DNA from: Ophiostoma sp. CBS 140.51
Taxonomy: Eukaryota > Ascomycota > Sordariomycetes > Ophiostomatales > Ophiostomataceae
Reading direction: 5' to 3'
DNA length: 14,822 nucleotides
NCBI GenBank assembly: GCA_029298735.1
Contig: JANSLP010000523.1
Location: 1 to 14,822, forward strand
Every line of letters begins with the position of its first letter. Within the stretch, counting starts at the first letter, position 1. Of the stretch, positions 7,212 to 14,822 are shown piece after piece. The translations under genes were made by a program, and so were the position numbers. The notes under the pieces were generated by a model. That model did no database searches, was not told the origin of the DNA, and saw only the letters and a list, made by a program, of their open reading frames with translations.

Positions 7212-9819
7212 CGCTTTGCCAAGAGCTTCTTCACTCGCTTTTTCGCAGTCGTCAACCCGAATCCAACGACGACTCTTCACGATCCGACCAGCCTTCTTCA
7301 CGATCTTCACAACCGGCGCAAACACAGACGAGGCTGACGGGCATCCCACCGCCAGCCACAGAGGTTTGTTGAAAGCATCTCCCGACTTCCAAGACAAGGA
7401 GCATCAAGCCAACGCGCTGCAGGTTCGAAGAGACGGCACCAACTGGACTCTGAGAGTGCTCGACTGGCTACGCGCCACGACGGCCGCCATGCGGCCCGAA
7501 AACTTGAAGGAGCTGTTCTGGAACGGCTTCTCATTCATATCAGAGAGGATCTTGCCTCGCAGCACATCAACCGACGACCGCGATGCCGCAAAACACGCAG
7601 ACCAGGACACATTAACTGTTGACCGCATAAAACCTCCGACCTCCTCCTCCTCCACGAACAGCGCTACCGACCCTCTCCCATTCAGCCAGGACTACGAACT
7701 TGTGTGGCGCGATGGCCCCCACGACTACATCTCTCCCGCCGGCTTCGAGACTATCGCGTCTCTGTTGCGCGCGTGGAAGGACGACCTCGTAGCCGGCCAT
7801 GTCGCCCGTTGCCCCTACCCCGAGCCCATTGTGCGGCGTTTTGACGACGAGAGCCGACACGAGACCCGCCTATCGGCCGTCGTCCACAACTTTATGTTTG
7901 AGCGCGCTGGGCAGAACACTGAGCAGGCTTGGAAGGATGCCGTTGTGGAGTTTCTCAAAGTCATCGAGGCCACAGAGCGATGGATTGCCGTGCTCTACGC
8001 GCCAGAGAACTTTGAGATTATGAAGTCCCAGGGCGTCGTGCCATACGATGAGCTCAGCACCTCCGCGCAGCAATTCTGGGACAGTCGTTGTGGTCTCTGC
8101 GCTGTCGGCGACTTCCTGGCCTTTGCCATCCAGGAATCACACCAATGGGGCCACCCGGGCATGCACTTCTCCCAGCTTTCACTTATGAAGCTGCTTGTCG
8201 ATCTGGAAGCCTTCCATCGCCAGCAGCCTATCCTCAGTTTTGTCACCGTCGAACGCCAGAGCCGCCCTCCGGGCTATCTTTTCGATGATGAGGATGGTGC
8301 CGTGGAATCGGTTACAGCAGAAGAGCTTCGTGCTCTGTGGCTCGGCAAGCGCTCCGACGTCAGCGTCTCTCATCGTGAGCGGCGCAATCTTCCAGTCTGT
8401 CGCGTGTATGGCAAGGGTAAATCAAGTGCACGGTCGCAGGAGGCTCTCCGCAGATCGCGCATTGTCAGTGCCGCAGCAGAGTCGCTCAAAGCTTCGCGCC
8501 GCCTGACGAACGGCAGCGGTCCTCTCCTTGTCTCGCCTTCGCGGTCTTTACTCTATGAGAGATACAAGTCCAGCAACCACGGCAAGCCGAGCCGCATGAA
8601 GCTTGATGCACTGCCTTTTATCAAAGAGTACCAAATACCAGCAAAGCGGAAGGCAAAGACTGCGACGCCGGACCCACGACAGTTCAAGCGCTCTCGCTTG
8701 GATACGGCAACACGCACTGACCAAAGAAAGGCCAGAGCAGAGTCAAATGCTGCAGCAGCCGCCGCCGCCGCAGTGCCATTACCGCCATCGCCAGCAACGA
8801 CTGAGGTGGCATCAGACGACGACATCGAGAATGCGGCAACTGCCGTGGACGCTGCCCATCAACGGCGCTTGCCTTGGGCCGCCATTTTCCCAGAAGACGA
8901 GGACGACGATGCGTTCACGCCACGACTCCGGATAAGTACCGCCAAGGCCGATGAGCTGCGGGATATTGCCAAGAAGCGGCATGCTACGCAAGAGGCCGCG
9001 CGCTTAAAGAGAGAAGCAGAGATCCGTCTCAAGGAGGAAGAAGAGCTGGCAAAGAGATCGGGTCTACGTCCGCCCGCACGCCAGGTCATTGCGTCGCTGT
9101 CGGACTCGTGGCACTCGCGCGTCAACTCTGCTGTCTGCGCCGACCCCAACAAGGACATTGCCAAGTCGCCCGAGGGCACTGCTCTCCGCCGAAACGACTT
9201 CAAGACGGTCGTCAGCAAGTCCGAGTGGCTCAACGATGAGATTGTCAACGGCTTCCTGCTGCACTTGGCCAATTACATCAATGGCAAGGCCGGCATCACG
9301 AACCCCAAGACGCAGACCCCCAAGTGCCACGCATTCACATCCTTCTTTTGGAAGCCGCTGTCCACAAAGGGCGCGGCTGGCACTGAGAGATGGATGAAGC
9401 GTGTGGGTGTGACCAAGGACAACTTCCTCAAGATTGAGACGATCCTCATCCCCATCTGCGAAAGCAGCCATTGGACTCTAGTCGTCGTCCGGCCGGGCCG
9501 TGCAACAATCACGCACATGGACTCGCTGGGTAACAAGGGCGCCGGCCGGCGTGCTGTGACCGACACGGTCATGCGCTGGGTCAAGGACCTGCTCAAGGAC
9601 AAGTTCTCGGATAAATGGCGCGTTCAGCACTACGATTCTCCGCGCCAGACAAACGGCTGGGACTGCGGCGTGCACACCATCACCAACGCCCTGTTTCTTT
9701 CACTTGGCCTTGATCCGTCCTTTTACAAGGCCGTCGAGATGCCTCTGCAGCGTGATCGCATTGCAGCTACACTCATCAACGGCGGCTTTTCCGGTGACTT
9801 GGACCTAGTCGGACTTTGA
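7190..9819 (+). CDS. Ulp1/SENP-family SUMO protease (C48 cysteine peptidase)
   Basis: Exons 7190-7363 and 7423-9819 give 856 aa. Members cleave SUMO precursors and remove SUMO from modified proteins, usually in or at the nucleus. The catalytic domain is at the C-terminus (about 600-850). SEWLNDEIVNGFL (from 658) is the family's SUMO-binding start motif. His741 (SHWTLVVV), Asp758 (HMDSLGN), Gln800 and Cys806 (RQTNGWDCGVHT) form the active site. The His-Asp gap of 17 and Gln-Cys gap of 6 equal those of yeast Ulp1. The 600-residue N-terminal part has no recognised domain. It contains a Ser-rich stretch, a folded-looking segment (about 120-330), a basic stretch near KRKAKTATPDPRQFKRSR, eight alanines (501-508), acidic patches (EDEDDD) and a charged helix (AKKRHATQEAARLKREAEIRLKEEEELAK). 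The ATG at 7190 depends on the intron call; the alternative is Met81 in exon 2 at 7489. Confidence 0.9.
7364..7422 (+). other. Intron of the SUMO protease gene (59 nt)
   Basis: GTTTGT opens it and GCGCTGCAG closes it. Splicing lies between codons and joins the ATG-initiated frame (ending PPPATE) to the long frame (VRRDGTNWTL). The long frame itself has no ATG upstream of this point. The branch site is poor (no CTAAC; CTCCCGAC is the nearest), so the call rests mainly on frame. Confidence 0.68.
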
Positions 9820-11509
9820 TGTGCCTGATCTGTCCTCATCCTTCATTCACTTTCCCCCGGCTTGCTGTATTGTACAGCCATTTTGCTTGACTTATGTTCA
9901 TGTTTTATTGCTTTATTGCTTTATTGTATCGTTGTTTTTCATCTTCTTTGCTTCTTTTCTTCTTTTCCCATTTTCTTTCTGCTTTGCTCTTTTGGCCACA
10001 CAGCGAACGGCGTCACAGGAGGATCAACTGGGCTTTTACAAAGGGCATTTAAAAACGCTGACAATCAGTGCACGACGTGCAAGGACGCACAGGGATGAAT
10101 GGCTGGACGGTGGCTCACCAGGTAGGTGGATCGGAACAGGGCCTGGGTTATTTGTGTATTTAAAAGTGTGATGGGATACAGAGATATCCACAGCAGACGA
10201 GCGAATGAATGCCAGCACGAGAGTTACGAGTACAAGTACAATAATCACTTTGTCACTGATGCTTGCATGTTCATCATGTCTATCTTGTCCATTTACCATG
10301 TCCAAAGTTTTCACCGCTCCAGAATCCAGTGGCGGCCAAATGACATAAAATATCGCCAAATGACACCACGACGGACAGCCGTATCGCAACGGCGCTCGAT
10401 CTCGGCCCGCCATCCATTGTCTCTTGCCAAGTTGAGTATGGCGTGCCGCGAGCCAAAATCGCGCCGTCCGGTTCGTAGGCGAGACAAGTCCTTCTTTTGC
10501 GGCCCACGATGTTCGAGAATGCGTACTAGAATGCGTAAAATGCGTAAAATACACCGGAGGCGCGTGTCGGGAGCCTCCTTGCGGAGTCCACCGTCAGCAT
10601 CAGCGCATCCCCGATCCACCACGGTGCTCGCTCAGAAGAGGCTTTTTGCGGCTTGTCAAGGCTTTGTTTTCACACAGGAAAGGCTGAACAGCAAAAAGGA
10701 GCAAAAAGAGCAAACGGTGACACACAGAAAACAAAAAGTCAGCCTTTGAACGCTCCACTTTGGCCCTCGTCGTGTCCACTCCTGTTTCCACCACACTGCA
10801 CGTCGTATGTGCAAATATGGTGTACTTTGCAGGCTGTATGTGTGTACCTTGAGTACTTGGACGTTTACGATCTTTCGCTTTGTCCTGCTGTATGCCTGAA
10901 GGACAGACAATGGCCGCTTCGCTTCATGAATGGCCTCCTCGGCTTGGCATGACGGTTGAGGTTCGGTGTTTATTGCTGGACGTCGGCATTCGCTCTGAGC
11001 AGATACTTTACTCCGTGCTCGTATGTCGGCTGCATCAATATGCACATTGAAAACAGGCACATCGTGCTTTGGGAGGTCGTCTGTGCATGGTATTGAGGGT
11101 AATGTGTGTGACGACCAGGCTGGCAACACTGCAGCCGCCGTTTGCCATTGCCTGTTTCAAGGCTCCTCCCTATGTTACGCAGTGTGTCGCGGGCGCCGCC
11201 GTCGGACTGGCCGTAATGAAAATACCCACTTTAACACGGTGCTAATCCTAAAAGGGCAATCTTCTAGAAACAGAACCGACCGCCTCATCCAACACTTCTC
11301 GCCTCCTCTCCTTCTCTTCTCCTGGACCGAGACCCGCTTTGGAGAAAAAGTGCTGAAAAAATGACCAGGTGAAAAGTAAAAAGAAGAAAAAGAAAAAGGG
11401 AACAACAGGTGCAACCTCACATCGTCGTGTCGTCCGGTTGCACCACGGCCTCGTGCGCGTGCCTTTCGGCGTTTCCATTTAGGTCAAAGACGACCAGGGG
11501 AGAGTCCAG
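9820..11509. other. Spacer beyond the SUMO protease gene
   Basis: The first 170 bases are strongly T-rich and include a short direct repeat (TTTATTG at 9904-9910, 9912-9918 and 9920-9926), fitting a 3' untranslated region. Beyond that, the longest open frames (10126-10749 plus, 10036-10554 minus) start from GTG or have random-looking Arg/Ser-rich composition, with no supporting introns or motifs. I call no gene here. Confidence 0.5.
10518..10546. repeat. Three copies of AATGCGTA
   Basis: The 8-mer occurs at 10518, 10530 and 10539 with spacings of 12 and 9 bases, inside a stretch I regard as non-coding. It could be a small binding-site cluster or a chance tandem expansion. Confidence 0.5.
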
Positions 11510-11726
11510 GCACGTCGGTTTGTTGTTCTTTTCATTGCACATTTTTTCCCCTTCAATATTTTCTGTCTTTTTATTCGTATTTCGAGCTGGGGCGAACAAT
11601 CGAAAATTTTCATTTCCGTTTTAGGCAATCTTGCCAATTCTCATTCTCCTTCTCGTTCGCTCCGTCCTTCCTAAATCGATTGCCGCTGCCCTTCTTCACG
11701 ATCTTTGTCGTTTGCCCCTTCCAACA
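11510..11726 (+). promoter_or_regulatory. Pyrimidine-rich promoter/leader-like tract
   Basis: The plus strand is dominated by T and C, for example TTTTTTCCCCTTC, TTCTCATTCTCCTTCTC and CTTCTTCACGATC. It ends in CCAACAATGG, a good fungal start context, at 11727. Such CT-rich tracts usually mark transcription starts and leaders in filamentous fungi; the hydroxylase gene shows the same pattern. This points to a rightward transcript starting here, though no large gene follows. Confidence 0.4.
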
Positions 11727-12273
11727 ATGGACATGGAGAGAGCCCCATCAAACCACACGTCCTATGTTACGAGCTCTTGCCAATACAGGTAGGAGCGACC
11801 TGAACAAAGACCGAGCGAAAGAACGGATCTCCCTGTTCGACGGAGACACTAAATCTTTATGCCTTCCTCTTCCGTACCAACCTCCGTGGACAGCGACGAC
11901 TGGGCCCTGGCCGCGGCCCCTGGTCTGGCCACACTTGTAGCATTTTACCACAGTACGGAGTAGATTTGTTTGCCACAGCCGATTATCTCAGACCGCCATC
12001 AACACCATCTTTTCTTCTTCCCGCTGCAGCACTGGTCTAAAAACAGCTTCCCCGATGTAAATGATTGATGGGTTTTTGATTCTTCTTCCCTTTTTCACCC
12101 CCAGAACGCGCCCATCGTTCGCGACTCGGCGGATCGACCGCCACCGTGCATACGCTACAGCGTTCAACCCCGTCTCCTGTCTCCTATTCTTCACTTGTAA
12201 GGACAGCATTCTACGAGGACGTCCAGATGTGAGATGGCGCCAGGTAGAGGCATGGGCAGCTTCTTGGATCTGA
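11727..12273 (+). other. Candidate small spliced ORF (107 aa) or non-coding transcript
   Basis: An ATG at 11727 follows the pyrimidine tract. Four segments, 11727-11788, 11894-11959, 12030-12056 and 12105-12273, join in a consistent frame through possible introns: GTAGGA to GGACAG (105 nt, CTAAAT inside), GTAGAT to GCTGCAG (70 nt, strong pyrimidine run), and GTAAAT to CACCCCCAG (48 nt). The result is 107 aa ending at TGA 12271-12273, with AATAAA at 12281. The second segment (SDDWALAAAPGLATLVAFYHST) has the GC-rich third positions of the real genes. However, donors are weak, the last exon is open in more than one frame, and no family is recognised. Without splicing the first ATG yields only 21 codons. 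Confidence 0.2.
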
Positions 12274-14455
12274 CTCGCAGAATAAAGTACTTGGTATGGG
12301 GTACGAGGACTTCCAGCATGATGTCCACTATGGCCTGGCCTGGCCAGAGCGCGCTGATCTAGGCGTTGTTTGGCAGCTGCTGTCGGTAAATCTTGGCCCA
12401 ACGTCCAAAAACAGTAAGAGAAAACGATGCGTACGCCCGGAGAACGGAGCAAGGTGAATCAGAGAGCAAATGAGTCCACTGCAAAATCACAAGAGCAAGA
12501 CGCCTTTCTCACGATGTTTTGAGGTTGAACGTGGAGCTCCCCCGATTTCGGCCCTGTACCTGTGTAAAATACTCCGTAGAGGATGAAAGTGACGAAAAGA
12601 GGGGGAAGAAGAAACGAAAGAGGAGAAAAAGAACAGAAAGAAGAAGAAAAGAACAAGAAATTATGGAGGCGGTGGGAGAGAGGGGGCTGCATTATGGAGC
12701 GCCTGATCGGCGCGGGCTTGATCCGCTCTTGAGACTGTCACTGTCTTCGTCCATGTTATGGAGTGGTGAGGGGGTGTGCGGACGAGTCTGTGGACGGGCT
12801 GGCGGGATAGGAAGCCAAGTGTCATGTTAGAAGTTCCCTTGAAGTTTCTTCACTTTGATGCTTGAGCGAGTGAATGTAAAAATAGACTATTATTTTTTTG
12901 TGTGTATTACCGTTAAACAGTGATACTTCGCTCTCATAGTTCGGCCCCTGTTAGTTTTTAAGCGCCGGACCACGAGTAAACAAACCATGTATCGACCGGA
13001 GGCGGCCGCAGGCAGGGTACAAAATCTTTGAATAATAAACATGGCCCGTACAAGCAAAGTGGCTCCAGCTGCATGCACTTGATGCTTCAGGGACTGCTTA
13101 ACTAACTGTATTGTGGGTGCTTCGATATTGGACCCTACAAAATGGGACGGATAGTAAATAATTGGGCATCAAGTCCTGCATCCTGGTACTTAAACAGAGT
13201 GAAATGCAATATATTTAGTTGAGGGGTAGAGATGCCAAGGAAGTGTTGGGATACTATATGTATGTGGGAGTTATGTGCTGCCAAAACAGTAACTTGCCTC
13301 GCCGAGTTTTCTTGCCGAAGCGAGGCGGTCCTCGAGAAGGCAGGCCAACGGCTGCCATCCGGACTGCCATATTCTTGGCTGTCTTTCTTTTTTATAAGGG
13401 CCCGACGAGCTGGAAAAGAGCGACAAGAATACGCGAGAAAGGAGGTAATAGGTGGCACGGAGTGATACCGGGCCAGGTTGGTTGGGTGGGCAGGTAATAT
13501 TCGACTTTAGCCAGTTGCAACGTGAGGAGACAGGCAACAGCCGGAACCTGCTAGAAAAGCATCAGGCACGACGCGCTGAGGGTTGCGTGGTCCACGGCAC
13601 GTACGATATATCGAGCAAGAATGGAATAACGGCACTTTATTCTATACAAATACGCTCTTCGCAAACGGGTATGCAAGTATGCCATTGGTGGCGATGTGTG
13701 TGTAGACGAAACGCCGTCACAAGTAAAAAACAGGGAATGATAATAAAATGCAGTGTTGCGTCCCAATGTGCTCGTCCCTCGTCACTTTCTTGTGTGACAC
13801 GTCGCACCCTGCAGGATTCTTCTAGAAGCATGACACAGAAACGGAGGAGACTCTGCGGCTGGGGCCAAGACGGGACACAGCAGGATGGACAAAAATACAT
13901 GTTGTGCACTCAGGCTGCAGACAGTCGAAACAGTTGTATCATGAGGCGTTGGACACTGCAATAATACATGCACGTTTTGAAAAGGGCAGTAATTGAAGAT
14001 TGTAAGTTGAGCAGGTGTGCAGCGTGGAGAGAAACTGTGCGGAGAGTACCCGTGTTTTTTTTGTAAGATACTTGCAAAGTGGATTCTTGTATTCGTTTCT
14101 TTTCAACTTTCGTATGTGCGATACAATGTAGAACTAATAAAATATATGGCAAGCTTTGGCGATGCGAAGGAGGACATAAGCATCAGTCCTTATGCTGTGT
14201 TTTTCAAAAGCCTCTGCTTTTCAAGGAAGGATGCCCTGGCACAACTTCCAGAAATGCAGCACAACATACCTTGTTTGTAGGCGGTTGTACCTTGAGCTGA
14301 CGACATGGTGAAGACGGTTGTTTCAAATACATTTTGTGTGGCGAACCCAAGCAATGATCGTGCAACTGCCGAGTGCAACAGAAGCGGCCATAAAGACGAC
14401 CGGGGGGGAAAGATGAGGGGGAAGATGAGGACATGTACGTAGCACTTACTCCGTA
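11954..14455. repeat. Three exact copies of TACTCCGTA (both orientations)
   Basis: The 9-mer occurs at 11954-11962 (as TACGGAGTA), 12570-12578 and 14447-14455. Near matches lie at about 229 (CGGAGTAGA) and 11010 (TACTCCGTG). All are outside the three called genes. About one chance occurrence per nine windows of this size would be expected for any given 9-mer on both strands, so three exact copies within 2.5 kb is notable. Confidence 0.6.
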
Positions 14456-14766
14456 CAGAACAAAAAGGCTTCTGGCGCATAGCGTCTAGGCGGTTTGAAA
14501 AGCACGGGAGTTCTGTACGCTGTGGTACTTGTGACGAGGTCCGGGGACCACTGAAAAAGGAAATAAGAATCTGATGGCGGTACAGCTTGGCGTGTGTACG
14601 TACATACAATTGTATTCATGGCACAAGAAGTAGAGAATCACGCACAAGCATTCGCTTGCAGTCCTTTGCAGCAGATGCACTACTTGCATCGCCCGTGCCC
14701 TCTAGACACGCGTACATAACATGTACTCGTGCCACGCCCCACTTTTTATGGTCACTCGAAAAACTC
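12274..14766. other. Gene-poor right part of the window
   Basis: Open frames are all short (the longest about 170 codons at 13452-13964), show no motifs and lack consensus introns that would join them. The stretch between 12900 and 14300 is richer in A and T than the genes. I see no tRNA box sequences, no reverse transcriptase or transposase fragments, and no clear gene. Confidence 0.45.
12580..12660 (-). promoter_or_regulatory. Purine tract (pyrimidine-rich on the minus strand)
   Basis: About 80 bases are almost all A and G on the plus strand (GGGGGAAGAAGAAACGAAAG and similar). Read on the minus strand this is a CT-rich run like those at fungal promoters, and would point leftward, towards the plus-strand tract near 11.6 kb. 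It may instead be a simple low-complexity sequence. Confidence 0.35.
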
Positions 14767-14784
14767 GCACCAACAAGTTGGTGC
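14767..14784. repeat. Perfect 8-bp inverted repeat
   Basis: GCACCAAC, then AA, then GTTGGTGC: an almost loopless hairpin or palindrome. It sits immediately before the tandem 16-mer at the right edge. Confidence 0.75.
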
Positions 14785-14785
14785 T

Positions 14786-14817
14786 GGACACCATTTGGGC
14801 CGGACACCGTTTGGGCC
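14786..14817. repeat. Tandem 16-bp repeat at the right edge
   Basis: GGACACCATTTGGGCC is followed directly by GGACACCGTTTGGGCC, two units with one difference, and the similarity may go on past the window. With the adjacent hairpin it resembles the terminal or subterminal structure of a small DNA transposon, or the start of a minisatellite. The window ends before this can be decided. Confidence 0.65.
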
Positions 14818-14822
14818 ACCGA

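Noticed and set aside
7421..7432. GGTTCGA resembling a tRNA T-arm
   Set aside because: It lies at the intron/exon boundary of the SUMO protease gene, with no matching A box, anticodon arm or acceptor stem.
10126..10749. 207-codon open frame on the plus strand
   Set aside because: It begins with GTG, is Arg/Ser-rich with no motif, and has no promoter-like tract directly upstream.
10656..11129. 157-codon open frame on the minus strand
   Set aside because: It starts from GTG and the sequence has no domain-like pattern; probably chance.
11169..11771. CCTATGTTACG present twice (11169 and 11761)
   Set aside because: An 11-base match without extension on either side; not enough to call a repeat.
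11988..12452. 154-codon open frame on the minus strand, opposite the candidate spliced ORF
   Set aside because: It starts with TTG and lacks a convincing pattern, although the pyrimidine tract upstream on that strand kept it in consideration.
13452..13964. 170-codon open frame on the plus strand
   Set aside because: Cys/Arg/Ser-rich random-looking composition, with no introns or homology that I can recognise.

Overview
This window looks like nuclear DNA of a filamentous ascomycete (Pezizomycotina; I lean to Sordariomycetes). Protein-coding genes are split by short introns (59-96 nt) that mostly carry GTATGT, GTAAGT or GTGAGT donors and CTAAC/CTAAT branch points. The genes are separated by long, pyrimidine-streaked spacers, none is arranged as an operon, and there is no bacterial-style ribosome binding. 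The genus is not determined.

Layout, left to right. (1) 1-419: spacer. (2) 420-2492, minus strand: an uncharacterised fungal protein gene in three exons, with an SR/basic N-terminus, a long low-complexity middle and a well-ordered C-terminal domain. A single in-frame TAG at 1528-1530 splits an otherwise continuous reading frame. (3) 2493-4466: a nearly 2 kb spacer between two divergently transcribed genes. Its right end is a typical fungal promoter (TATA-like boxes, CT-rich leader, a 10-bp periodic repeat). (4) 4467-6552, plus strand: a three-exon FAD-dependent aromatic hydroxylase of the phenol 2-monooxygenase family, 639 aa, with FAD and active-site landmarks intact. (5) 6553-7189: spacer with a CCAAT box. 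(6) 7190-9819, plus strand: a two-exon Ulp1/SENP-type SUMO protease, 856 aa, with His/Asp/Gln/Cys catalytic residues present and a long N-terminal extension. (7) 9820-14822: 5 kb with no convincing large gene. It holds pyrimidine and purine tracts that look like promoters facing each other, a phase-consistent but unproven small spliced ORF (11727-12273), three copies of the 9-mer TACTCCGTA, and a tandem 16-mer next to a hairpin at the extreme right edge that may be the start of a repeat or transposon.

The three genes do not obviously form a pathway: one probably handles aromatic catabolism or metabolite hydroxylation, one deconjugates or matures SUMO, and one is of unknown role. I see no tRNA, rRNA, CRISPR or complete mobile element. 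The most checkable oddities are the lone TAG in gene 1, the candidate small spliced gene, and the repeat at the right edge.
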